Shown here piece by piece: positions 1 through 7,182 of a DNA stretch of 9,928 nt. The stretch covers positions 3,800 through 13,727 of the forward strand of contig DFFO01000055.1 in the NCBI GenBank assembly GCA_002369255.1, written 5' to 3'. A program made the position numbers and the translations under genes. The DNA is from Lachnospiraceae bacterium UBA3774 (GTDB taxonomy: Bacteria; Bacillota; Clostridia; Lachnospirales; Lachnospiraceae). How positions within the stretch are numbered: position 1 is the stretch's first letter; every line of letters begins with the position of its first letter. The notes under the pieces are model-generated. The model was not told where the DNA came from, searched no databases, and saw only the letters and a list, made by a program, of their open reading frames with translations.

Positions 1-255
1 CCCGCGGCGGACCCAACGGCGGCAACCCCGGGTGCACAGGAGCACACTTTTATCCGTAGTGCACCCGCAGCGTCCCCAACAGCGGCAATCCCGGGTGCAC
101 AGGAGCACACTTTTGTCCGTAGTGCACCCGCGGCGGACCCAACGGCGGCAATCCCGGGTGCACAGGAGCACACTTTTGTCTGTAGTGCACCCGCAAAACT
201 CCCTGTGGCGGCAACCCCGGGTGCACAGGAACACACTTTTATCTGTAGTGCACCC
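1..255. repeat. Tandem array of a 63-bp unit carrying a 9-bp inverted repeat
   Basis: The motif GGGTGCAC starts at 30, 93, 156 and 219, an exact 63-bp period with no insertions or deletions. In each unit it is matched 21 bases later by GTGCACCC (59-66, 122-129, 185-192, 248-255). With a flanking C-G pair, the first three copies can form a 9-bp stem with a 21-base loop. The loop, AGGAGCACACTTTTATCCGTA in copy 1, changes at only a few positions. Between hairpins lie 26-base linkers that resemble one another (all contain GCGGCAAYCCC). They are most variable in their first half, and the linkers at 4-29 and 130-155 are nearly identical. Bases 1-3 are the end of another hairpin, so the array continues to the left. 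The related linkers argue against CRISPR. Function is unknown; options are an intergenic hairpin repeat family or a transcribed structured element. Confidence 0.9.
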
Positions 256-300
256 AAGGTACGCCCGAGCGCGCGGAACAATGCTTATCAGGAAATTGTG

Positions 301-329
301 GTGACGGTTTAAATCGAATGATATATAAT
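301..329 (+). promoter_or_regulatory. Probable sigma-A promoter of the zinc-ribbon gene
   Basis: A perfect TATAAT (324-329) lies 17 bases after GTGACG (301-306), which matches TTGACA at four of six positions. Transcription would start near 336, leaving a leader of about 50 bases before the ATG at 387. It lies just past the repeat array and is the first promoter-like pair in the AT-rich spacer. Confidence 0.55.
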
Positions 330-386
330 ATAAAGAAGTGGATGTCATGAAAAATCATATAGAGTTAAAAAGAAAGGAGAACTATT

Positions 387-1073
387 ATGGCTCAAAAATT
401 TTGCTCGCAATGCGGCCAACCGCTTTCACCTGAATCGAAATTCTGCACGAGCTGCGGAAATCCGGTATTTGACGAAGAAGATTTGAACGCAAATGAGAAT
501 TTGGAAACGGAGCAGACTTCTTCGCCGGCTTCTCAGTCGGAGCCTGCAAAAAGCCCTCACGCCGGCAAGGATTATCATTCTCTCGGAGGCTGGCTGTTGT
601 TTTTCGTGGTCTGTGGGTTTATTGGCGGCATCTCGAATATTTCATATGGAATAAGAAGTATTGTTGATAATACAGAAGGCTTCGAATACTCGGGTTTGTT
701 TACAGTAGCTATTATCGTCAACGCCCTCGCACTGCTTTCCGCAGGAGCATTAATGATCTGGTCGATGACGATGATCATAGGAAAAAAGACAGATTTTTTG
801 AAAACGTATCAGATTGCTGTAATCACGTGTATCGGAGGCGTATTGATAAGCAACATCATGCTCATTATCGCCTACAGTTCGCTCGGCGTACTTCACCTTG
901 TGGATAATGCATGGGGGTTCATCGGAAATGTGATAGGACTCTGCGCAAATCTGGTGCTGATGACATTGTATTACGTCAAATCCGTCAGAACCCGCACGTA
1001 TTTTGAGACGGACGAATATATCGGAAAGGCCCTTATAATGAAAAACGCGCCATCGCCCGAACCGGCGGATTGA
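387..1073 (+). CDS. Zinc-ribbon membrane protein, DUF2569-like
   Basis: This 228-residue protein starts with a four-cysteine zinc ribbon (C6-x2-C9 and C20-x2-C23, each pair followed by Gly). A polar, Glu/Ser/Pro-rich linker (about 27-62) follows. The rest is a membrane domain with four predicted helices, about 66-88, 104-131, 141-166 and 176-198. The GGWL motif opening the membrane part and the YYVKSVRTRTYF stretch after the last helix resemble DUF2569 proteins, which have no established function. The start is set by AAAGGAGA at 373-380, six bases before the ATG. The gene stands alone between its own promoter and the riboswitch-controlled ribU, so context gives no role. The ribbon probably lies in the cytoplasm and binds one zinc ion (inference). 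The DUF2569 assignment is from memory of the family pattern and needs a profile search. Confidence 0.85.
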   Translation: MAQKFCSQCGQPLSPESKFCTSCGNPVFDEEDLNANENLETEQTSSPASQSEPAKSPHAGKDYHSLGGWLLFFVVCGFIGGISNISYGIRSIVDNTEGFEYSGLFTVAIIVNALALLSAGALMIWSMTMIIGKKTDFLKTYQIAVITCIGGVLISNIMLIIAYSSLGVLHLVDNAWGFIGNVIGLCANLVLMTLYYVKSVRTRTYFETDEYIGKALIMKNAPSPEPAD

Positions 1074-1100
1074 TATGAGCTGAGTTTTTTAAAATAATAG

Positions 1101-1129
1101 TTGCAAAAACAACTGCATGGCAGTAAAAT
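1101..1129 (+). promoter_or_regulatory. Probable sigma-A promoter of ribU
   Basis: TTGCAA (1101-1106) and TAAAAT (1124-1129) are separated by 17 bases, each close to consensus. The expected start near 1136 places the 5' end of the RNA a few bases before the first riboswitch helix, as expected for an aptamer-led leader. Confidence 0.7.
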
Positions 1130-1141
1130 CCATTTCGTAAA

Positions 1142-1253
1142 TCTTCGGGGCGGGGTGAAAATCCCCACCGGCGGTACAGTCCGCGAACCGCAAAGTGCGG
1201 TTGATCCGGCGAAATTCCGGAACCGACAGTATAGTCTGGATGGGAGGAGAAGA
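1142..1253 (+). ncRNA. FMN riboswitch (RFN element)
   Basis: This is a complete FMN aptamer that senses flavin mononucleotide and represses the gene behind it. All six helices can be drawn: P1 1142-1146/1249-1253, P2 1152-1155/1163-1166, P3 1171-1174/1181-1184, P4 1186-1192/1196-1202, P5 1205-1209/1217-1221, and P6 1223-1227/1234-1239 with one bulge. The conserved family strings CTTCGGGG, GGGTGAAA, ACCGGCGGT, AGTCCGCGA, CCGACAGTATAGTCTGGATG and GAGAAG are present. There is no separate terminator or anti-terminator: the ATG begins at 1254, directly after P1. The Shine-Dalgarno GGGAGGAG (1242-1249) sits in the P6-P1 junction. Control is therefore probably translational, by FMN-stabilised folding that hides the ribosome site (inference). 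Confidence 0.97.
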
Positions 1254-1925
1254 ATGAAAGAATCACAGACAAAAAAACTCATTATCATCAGTATGATGTC
1301 GGCGCTTGCTTATCTTGCGATGCTGTTCATCAAAATTCCGATTGCGGATTTCTTAAAATACGATCCCAAAGACGTGATAATAACCGTTCTCGGCTTCATT
1401 TACGGACCGCTTACGGCGCTGATCACAGCGTTTGTGGTATGCCTGCTTGAGGCGATCACTGTGGGTACTACGGGCATTATCGGAGCTGCGATGAACTTTA
1501 TCGCGTCTGCGGGTTTTGCGTGTGTGGCGGCGTTTATCTATAAGAAAAAACGCACTCTCGGCGGCGCGGCGATCGGACTTATCTGCGGAGTTTTTTCCAT
1601 GACGGTCCTTATGCTGCTTTGGAACTATTTTCTGACTCCGATTTATATGGGATATCCCAGAGAGGCAGTCGCCGCTATGCTTCCGACGCTGTTTTTGCCG
1701 TTCAATCTCGTAAAAGGCGGAATAAACGCTGCAATTACCATGCTGCTGTATAAGCCCGTGGTTATATCTCTTCGAAAAGCGGACCTTATTCCTGCCTCCG
1801 TGGGAGGCGGCGCGGCCGGAGAAGATGGCGGCTACGGAACCATAAATGTTGCAGCGATCATGCTTTCCGTTGCGGTTCTTGCGATATCGGTTTTCGGTGC
1901 GCTTAAACTATCTGGAGCTATCTGA
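1254..1925 (+). CDS. ribU: Riboflavin ECF transporter substrate-binding subunit RibU
   Basis: RibU is the membrane S component that captures riboflavin. It works with the shared EcfA/EcfA'/EcfT energy module, which is not in this window. The 223-residue protein has about six hydrophobic segments (roughly 8-27, 40-50, 52-70, 78-97, 102-124 and 145-166). Family-typical stretches are FLKYDPKDV at 33-41 and LLWNYFLTPIYMG at 121-133. The upstream FMN riboswitch independently supports a flavin substrate. ATG at 1254 is chosen because GGGAGGAG ends five bases before it; the frame is open further upstream, but that part is riboswitch RNA. Unusual: after the S-component core comes a Gly-rich linker (about 182-194) and an extra hydrophobic segment (about 197-217). 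This makes it longer than the roughly 190-residue Bacillus protein. No clear terminator follows. Confidence 0.93.
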   Translation: MKESQTKKLIIISMMSALAYLAMLFIKIPIADFLKYDPKDVIITVLGFIYGPLTALITAFVVCLLEAITVGTTGIIGAAMNFIASAGFACVAAFIYKKKRTLGGAAIGLICGVFSMTVLMLLWNYFLTPIYMGYPREAVAAMLPTLFLPFNLVKGGINAAITMLLYKPVVISLRKADLIPASVGGGAAGEDGGYGTINVAAIMLSVAVLAISVFGALKLSGAI

Positions 1926-1987
1926 AAACAAAAGCAGACGACCGGATAATAAAAGTAATTATGAGCGTAAATCTCTTAAAAAGTGTG

Positions 1988-2016
1988 TTGAAATAATCGT
2001 AAAAGTTTTGTAAAAT
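1988..2016 (+). promoter_or_regulatory. Probable sigma-A promoter of hppA
   Basis: TTGAAA (1988-1993) and TAAAAT (2011-2016) are 17 bases apart. The start would fall near 2023, about 30 bases before the ATG at 2054. The spacer between ribU and hppA (1926-2053) is AT-rich and shows no terminator that I can draw, so read-through from ribU is also possible. Confidence 0.65.
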
Positions 2017-2053
2017 ACCTTACACGTTATAAGTATTATGCAGGGAGGGATTT

Positions 2054-4060
2054 ATGACTCAGGCATTATTTTATGCCGTGCCATTACTTGCGTTATTGGC
2101 ACTGGCTTTCGCCGTATATAGAGCGGTAAGTGTTTTAAAAAAGCCCATGGGGACCGAACGGATGCAGGAGATTTCTGCGTCAATCAGAGGGGGAGCCAGG
2201 GCTTTTTTGTTTGCTGAATATCGTATTTTGGTATTTTTTGTTGCGGCGCTGTTTTTGGGCCTCGGCTTCGGAATCGGATGGGATACCGCAGTTTGTTATC
2301 TTATCGGATCCGTATTTTCTGTAGCGGCCGGTTATTTCGGAATGAACACCGCTACGCGGGCAAACGTCCGCACTGCTGCGGCAGCTAAGGATTACGGCAT
2401 AAACAAAGCTCTTGCGGTAGCCTTTTCCGGCGGCTCGGTCATGGGAATGTGCGTCGCAGGCCTTGGCCTTCTTGGCTGCAGTCTGATATATATTATCACC
2501 GGAAACTATTCCATTCTTTTCGGATTTAGTCTCGGAGCTTCATCAGTTGCGCTTTTTGCACGTGTAGGAGGCGGTATTTATACCAAGGCCGCCGACGTCG
2601 GCGCGGATCTTGTCGGAAAAGTCGAAGCGGGCATTCCCGAAGACGATCCCCGTAATCCCGCCGTCATTGCTGACAACGTAGGCGATAACGTAGGCGACGT
2701 AGCGGGCATGGGCGCAGATCTGTTCGAATCATATGTAGGAGCGATCATCTCGGCGATTACCCTCGGCGCGCTTTTTGCCGGAGGCTCGGTCAGCTCCCCG
2801 AATTCAAACGGCATACTCTATCCGCTTGCAATAGCTGCTGTGGGAATTTTAGCTTCCGTTATCGCAACCTTCTTTGTCAGAGGGAGGGAAGGGTCAAATC
2901 CTCATGCGGCGCTCAAAGCCGGTTCATACGTTTCCGCGGTTCTTGTAATCTGCGGTTCGCTCGCTTTGAGTTATCTGATGTTCGAAAAAAGCCTTAAGCC
3001 GGCGATCGCTGTTATTGCAGGCCTTGTTGTCGGACTTATAATAGGTTTTGTCACCGAGGTTTATACGTCAGGCGATTACAGATCCGTAAAGAAAATAGCC
3101 CACCAGTCAGAGACGGGTTCGGCGACCACGATCATTTCCGGAATTGCAGTAGGCATGATGTCTACAGCTGTTCCCATCATTATGATATGCGTGGGGATAT
3201 TCATTTCGTACAAATTCTGCGGGCTTTACGGCATCGCGCTTGCCGCGGTGGGAATGCTCTCGACTACGGGGATCACCGTAGCCGTGGACGCTTACGGCCC
3301 TATAGCCGATAATGCCGGCGGAATAGCCGAAATGTCGGGACTTCCCGAGGATGTGCGCGAGATAACAGACAAGCTTGACGCTGTCGGAAACACCACGGCG
3401 GCCATGGGGAAAGGCTTTGCCATAGGCTCTGCCGCCCTTACCGCGCTCGCGCTGTTTGTCTCATATGCAAATTCCGTCGGAATTGACAGCATCAATATTC
3501 TTGACTCAAACGTAACGATAGGAATCCTTATAGGCGGAATGCTGCCTTTCGTCTTCTCTGCGCTGACTATGGACTCCGTGTCAAAGGCCGCAAACAAAAT
3601 GATCGAAGAGGTTCGCCGCCAGTTCCGCACTATACCCGGCATCATGGAAGGCAAAGCAAAACCGGATTACAAGAGCTGCGTATCCATATCCACCACGGCA
3701 GCCTTAAAAGAAATGCTCATTCCGGGGGTCATGGCTATATTGGCGCCTATTGCCGTGGGCCTGCTGCTTGGAACACAGGCGCTCGGCGGACTGCTCGCCG
3801 GATCTCTTGTTACCGGAGTTCTGCTTGCCGTATTTATGAGCAATTCGGGCGGCGCGTGGGATAATGCAAAAAAATATATCGAAGACGGCCATCACGGCGG
3901 AAAAGGTTCCGAAGCGCACAAAGCCGCTGTAGTCGGAGATACCGTAGGCGATCCGTTCAAAGACACGTCCGGCCCCTCGATCAATATTCTTATAAAGCTG
4001 ATGACGGTCGTATCTCTGGTTTTTGCGCCGTTGTTTATTGCGGTAGGCGGTCTGCTGTAA
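2054..4060 (+). CDS. hppA: K+-dependent membrane-bound proton/sodium-translocating pyrophosphatase
   Basis: This integral membrane pump hydrolyses cytoplasmic pyrophosphate and moves Na+ or H+ out of the cell. The 668-residue protein is slightly shorter than most bacterial members and is hydrophobic throughout, consistent with the family's 16 helices. Substrate-site motifs are intact: DVGADLVGKVE at 181-191, the EDDPRNP and DNVGDNVGD acidic loops at 196-215, DAYGPIADNAGGIAEM at 412-427, SNSGGAWDNAKK near 596-607, and GDTVGDPFKDTSGPS at 628-642. Ala449 and Gly452 after GNTT (445-448) are the residues known to mark the K+-dependent subfamily; the K+-independent type has Lys and Thr. Glu225 in ADLFESY matches the Glu placement of Na+-pumping members, but some K+-dependent relatives pump H+, so the ion is not settled. 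GGGAGG (2043-2048) fixes the ATG. It has its own promoter and terminator. Confidence 0.97.
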   Translation: MTQALFYAVPLLALLALAFAVYRAVSVLKKPMGTERMQEISASIRGGARAFLFAEYRILVFFVAALFLGLGFGIGWDTAVCYLIGSVFSVAAGYFGMNTATRANVRTAAAAKDYGINKALAVAFSGGSVMGMCVAGLGLLGCSLIYIITGNYSILFGFSLGASSVALFARVGGGIYTKAADVGADLVGKVEAGIPEDDPRNPAVIADNVGDNVGDVAGMGADLFESYVGAIISAITLGALFAGGSVSSPNSNGILYPLAIAAVGILASVIATFFVRGREGSNPHAALKAGSYVSAVLVICGSLALSYLMFEKSLKPAIAVIAGLVVGLIIGFVTEVYTSGDYRSVKKIAHQSETGSATTIISGIAVGMMSTAVPIIMICVGIFISYKFCGLYGIALAAVGMLSTTGITVAVDAYGPIADNAGGIAEMSGLPEDVREITDKLDAVGNTTAAMGKGFAIGSAALTALALFVSYANSVGIDSINILDSNVTIGILIGGMLPFVFSALTMDSVSKAANKMIEEVRRQFRTIPGIMEGKAKPDYKSCVSISTTAALKEMLIPGVMAILAPIAVGLLLGTQALGGLLAGSLVTGVLLAVFMSNSGGAWDNAKKYIEDGHHGGKGSEAHKAAVVGDTVGDPFKDTSGPSINILIKLMTVVSLVFAPLFIAVGGLL

Positions 4061-4108
4061 AAACGATCCATTAAAAAATGCGGTCACTTGCCGCGGTTCA
4101 TTAAAGAT

Positions 4109-4144
4109 AAAAAGCGGAAAGATAGATTTTCCGCTTTTTGTTTG
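4109..4144 (+). terminator. Intrinsic terminator after hppA
   Basis: Twelve consecutive pairs form between 4109-4120 and 4128-4139 (core AAGCGGAAA/TTTTCCGCTT) around a 7-base loop. A T-rich tail, TTTTTGTTTGTT, follows. It lies about 50 bases after the hppA stop and is the clearest terminator in the window. The A-rich left flank could also let it work on the other strand. Confidence 0.9.
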
Positions 4145-4151
4145 TTATAAT
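4143..4151 (+). promoter_or_regulatory. Extended -10 promoter of the lepA operon
   Basis: TGTTATAAT (4143-4151) is a perfect extended -10 element (TG-N-TATAAT). The best -35 match at 17-base spacing, TAGATT (4123-4128), is weak, as is common when an extended -10 is present. The element starts inside the T tail of the hppA terminator. Transcription would start near 4158, about 30 bases before the lepA start. Confidence 0.6.
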
Positions 4152-4189
4152 AAATTGATTTATTCCCCTCCCTGAAAGGAACAAAACCG

Positions 4190-6004
4190 GTGAGCGACAA
4201 TCAAATGAAAAAAATCAGAAATTTTTGCATCATAGCTCATATAGATCACGGCAAATCCACGCTTGCAGACCGGATGATAGAAATGACGGGTCTGCTTTCT
4301 TCACGCGAAATGCAAAGCCAGATCCTCGACAATATGGATATAGAACGCGAACGCGGGATCACCATAAAATCACAGGCCGTCCGTCTTTCCTACAAGGCAA
4401 AGGACGGAAACGAGTATATGTTCAATCTTATCGATACTCCCGGCCACGTGGATTTTAATTACGAAGTTTCCAGAAGTCTTGCCGCCTGCGACGGAGCGAT
4501 ACTTGTTGTGGACGCGGCGCAGGGAATAGAGGCGCAGACTCTCGCAAATGTATATCTTGCGCTTGATCATGACCTTGAGATACTTCCGGTGATAAACAAG
4601 ATCGACCTTCCGAGCGCGGATCCTCAGAGAGTCATCGATGAAATAGAAGACGTTATCGGACTTCCGGCTCAGGACGCGCCGAGAATATCCGCAAAGACCG
4701 GCCTGAACGTTGAAGAAGTGTTAGAGGCGATAGTCGAAAGACTGCCGGCTCCCAAGGGCGATCCCAAAGCCCCGTTAAAAGCGCTGATATTTGATTCGCT
4801 CTATGATCAGTACAAGGGCGCGATCGCTTTTTTCCGTATAATGGAAGGCACGATCAGACAGGGAATGAAAATAAAAATGATGGCCTCCGGCGCCGAATAT
4901 GAAGTGGTAGAGACAGGTTATTTCGGCGCGGGGCGGTTTATCCCCTGCGAGGAGCTTTCTGCGGGAATGGTAGGATATGTTACTGCCAGCATAAAAACCG
5001 TCAGGGACACGCGTGTGGGCGATACCATCACGGAGGCGGAGCGTCCGTGCGACAAGGCTCTCCCCGGCTACAAAAAGGTGCTGCCGATGGTTTATTGCGG
5101 CCTGTATCCGGCAGACGGAGCAAAATATCCGGACCTTCGCGACGCTCTTGAAAAACTACAGCTAAACGACGCGGCGCTCCAGTATGAGCCGGAGACCTCC
5201 GTGGCGCTTGGATTCGGCTTTAGATGCGGATTTCTCGGGCTTTTGCACCTTGAGATAGTTCAGGAAAGACTTGAGCGCGAATACGATATGGATCTTGTCA
5301 CTACCGCGCCGAGCGTTATATACCACGTCCACAAGACAAACGGCGAGATGATAGAACTGACAAACCCTACCAATCTCCCTGATCCTTCGGAAATAGATTT
5401 TATCGAAGAACCCTTTGTTTCCGCGGAAATCATGGTAACGACCGAGTTTATCGGACCTATCATGCAGCTTTGCACCGAGCGCAGGGGAATATACCTCGGC
5501 ATGGAATATATTGAAGAAACAAGGGCGCTTTTGAAATACGAGCTTCCGCTCAATGAGATCATATACGACTTTTTTGACGCCTTAAAATCACGCTCGCGCG
5601 GTTATGCCTCGTTTGACTATGAACTGAAGGGCTACGTAAAATCAGAGATGGTCAAGCTCGACATACTTGTAAACCGCGAAGAGGTGGACGCGCTTTCGTT
5701 TATCGTTCACGAAGCGACTGCTTACGAAAGAGGCCGAAAGATGTGCGAAAAGCTCAAAGAAGAGATTCCCAGGCATCTGTTTGAAATACCGATACAGGCG
5801 GCGATAGGGAGCAAAATAATCGCTCGTGAAACCGTAAAAGCAGTCCGCAAGGACGTTCTCGCAAAATGTTACGGAGGAGATATATCGCGCAAGCGCAAGC
5901 TCCTCGAAAAGCAAAAAGAGGGCAAAAAGCGCATGCGTCAGATAGGCAGCGTGGAAATACCTCAAAAAGCTTTCATGAGCGTACTGAAACTTGACGAAAC
6001 ATAA
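4190..6004 (+). CDS. lepA: Elongation factor 4 (LepA), ribosome-associated GTPase
   Basis: LepA/EF4 is a ribosome-binding translational GTPase reported to back-translocate ribosomes and to influence 30S biogenesis and initiation. At 604 residues it is full length. The GTPase motifs are complete: AHIDHGKS (16-23), RGITI (55-59), DTPGH (82-86), NKID (136-139) and SAKTG (167-171). EF-G-like domains follow. The LepA-specific C-terminal region includes CYGGDISRKRKLLEKQKEGK and ends in VEIPQKAFMSVLKLD. The start is GTG: AAAGGA (4175-4180) lies nine bases before it, the protein begins MSDNQMKKIRNF like other LepA proteins, and the ATG at 4205 is too far from the ribosome site. It opens the operon, and its stop codon overlaps the ribosome site of hemW. 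Confidence 0.98.
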   Translation: MSDNQMKKIRNFCIIAHIDHGKSTLADRMIEMTGLLSSREMQSQILDNMDIERERGITIKSQAVRLSYKAKDGNEYMFNLIDTPGHVDFNYEVSRSLAACDGAILVVDAAQGIEAQTLANVYLALDHDLEILPVINKIDLPSADPQRVIDEIEDVIGLPAQDAPRISAKTGLNVEEVLEAIVERLPAPKGDPKAPLKALIFDSLYDQYKGAIAFFRIMEGTIRQGMKIKMMASGAEYEVVETGYFGAGRFIPCEELSAGMVGYVTASIKTVRDTRVGDTITEAERPCDKALPGYKKVLPMVYCGLYPADGAKYPDLRDALEKLQLNDAALQYEPETSVALGFGFRCGFLGLLHLEIVQERLEREYDMDLVTTAPSVIYHVHKTNGEMIELTNPTNLPDPSEIDFIEEPFVSAEIMVTTEFIGPIMQLCTERRGIYLGMEYIEETRALLKYELPLNEIIYDFFDALKSRSRGYASFDYELKGYVKSEMVKLDILVNREEVDALSFIVHEATAYERGRKMCEKLKEEIPRHLFEIPIQAAIGSKIIARETVKAVRKDVLAKCYGGDISRKRKLLEKQKEGKKRMRQIGSVEIPQKAFMSVLKLDET

Positions 6005-6014
6005 AGGAACGGTA

Positions 6015-7166
6015 ATGCAGAAAAAAGATCTCAGCATTTATATACATATTCCGTTTTGCATAAAAAAATGCGACTACTGCGATTTCCTTTCCGCGGCTTC
6101 ATCGCCTGAAGAAAGGGCTTATTATACCCGTGTTCTTCAAAAAGAGATACGTGCGTTTGAGCCTCTTTCGTATATTTATAAAGTAAAGAGCATATTCTTT
6201 GGCGGCGGCACGCCTTCCGTCCTCGAAATCCCGCATTTTAACCGCATTACACAGCAGCTTTTCGACAGCTTTGATATTTCGGATGACGCCGAGATAACCG
6301 TGGAATGCAATCCCGGAACCCTGAATGAAGAAAAGCTAAAGGCCTATAGAAGCGCCGGAGTAAACCGTCTTTCCCTCGGACTGCAGTCGGCGGATGAAAA
6401 CGAGCTAAGGCTTTTGGGCAGGATCCACAGCTTTGAAGAATTCAGATCGAATTTTGCACTGGCCAGGCGCCTTGGCTTTGACAACATAAACGTAGACCTG
6501 ATGAGCGGAATTCCGACGCAGACTATGGACAGTTGGAAAGAAACGCTGAAAAAGACCGTAGAGCTCGCTCCGGATCACATTTCCGCATACAGTCTGATAA
6601 TCGAGGAAAATACGCCTTTCTATGAGCGCTACTTGGGCGCAAAGGGCAGATCGGCGCTTCCGGACGAAGAACTTGACCGCAAGATGTATCATTACACACA
6701 CAGCTATCTTTCAGAAAACGGATACGAAAGATATGAAATATCGAACTACTCAAAACCCGGCAGGCAATGCCGCCACAATACAGTTTATTGGACGATGAAA
6801 AGCTATCTGGGCCTGGGACTTGGCGCTTCGTCGTATCTTGATAGAAAACGCTTTTCAAATCCGCGGTCATTTGACGGGTACCGCGATTTTGTAAAAGACG
6901 CATACAGATCATTTAAAACGTGCGAGCCGCAAAGCCTGAAGGAAACAATGGAGGAATTTATGTTTCTCGGTCTTCGCATGGATCGGGGCGTTTTTACGGG
7001 AGAGTTTGAAAGAACCTTCGGAAAATCTTTTGACGAGCTTTACGGTGGGGTGACAAAGCGCCTGGAAGATACCGGATTTATCACAAGAAAAGAAGGCGTG
7101 ATAAAACTGACTTCAAAAGGTATAGACGTAAGCAACAGAGTGCTTGCGAATTATCTGCTGCCCTGA
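6015..7166 (+). CDS. hemW: Radical SAM heme chaperone HemW
   Basis: HemW is a radical SAM protein that binds heme and delivers it to membrane targets. It was long misnamed coproporphyrinogen oxidase HemN. The 383-residue protein has the iron-sulfur motif C15-x3-C19-x2-C22 followed by D23-F24; HemN has a further Cys at the position of Phe24. It also has the SAM-binding GGGTP (63-67) and the HNTVYW motif (254-259), the HNxxYW element linked to heme binding in HemW. The C-terminal HemN_C-like helical region follows (about 300-383). ATG at 6015 is preferred because AAAGGA (6003-6008) lies six bases upstream; the frame extends back to a TTG at 5991 inside lepA, without a ribosome site. The lepA-hemW order is widely conserved in Firmicutes. 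In Bacillus hrcA follows, but here a sigma-like gene does. Confidence 0.95.
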   Translation: MQKKDLSIYIHIPFCIKKCDYCDFLSAASSPEERAYYTRVLQKEIRAFEPLSYIYKVKSIFFGGGTPSVLEIPHFNRITQQLFDSFDISDDAEITVECNPGTLNEEKLKAYRSAGVNRLSLGLQSADENELRLLGRIHSFEEFRSNFALARRLGFDNINVDLMSGIPTQTMDSWKETLKKTVELAPDHISAYSLIIEENTPFYERYLGAKGRSALPDEELDRKMYHYTHSYLSENGYERYEISNYSKPGRQCRHNTVYWTMKSYLGLGLGASSYLDRKRFSNPRSFDGYRDFVKDAYRSFKTCEPQSLKETMEEFMFLGLRMDRGVFTGEFERTFGKSFDELYGGVTKRLEDTGFITRKEGVIKLTSKGIDVSNRVLANYLLP

Positions 7167-7182
7167 AAAAAAGGAGACGACA

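Noticed and set aside
1..255. CRISPR array
   Set aside because: The pieces between the conserved 37-base hairpins are 26 bases but clearly related to each other, and two are nearly identical. No cas gene is in the window.
32..304. Open frame of 90 codons over the repeat array as a protein gene
   Set aside because: It starts at a GTG inside a repeat unit with no ribosome site, is rich in Arg, His and Pro unlike neighbouring genes, and stays open only because the 63-bp period is a multiple of three. An equally open frame exists on the other strand.
1074..1092. Terminator between the zinc-ribbon gene and the riboswitch
   Set aside because: There is a T run (1085-1090) but no convincing stem in front of it.
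1101..1253. 51-codon N-terminal extension of RibU from a TTG
   Set aside because: This stretch is the promoter and the FMN aptamer. The ATG at 1254 has the ribosome site and gives a normal RibU N-terminus.
5642..6037. Long reverse-strand open frames inside lepA, hemW and hppA as genes
   Set aside because: They lie wholly or mostly opposite well-identified genes, lack ribosome sites, and have compositions expected from shadow frames.
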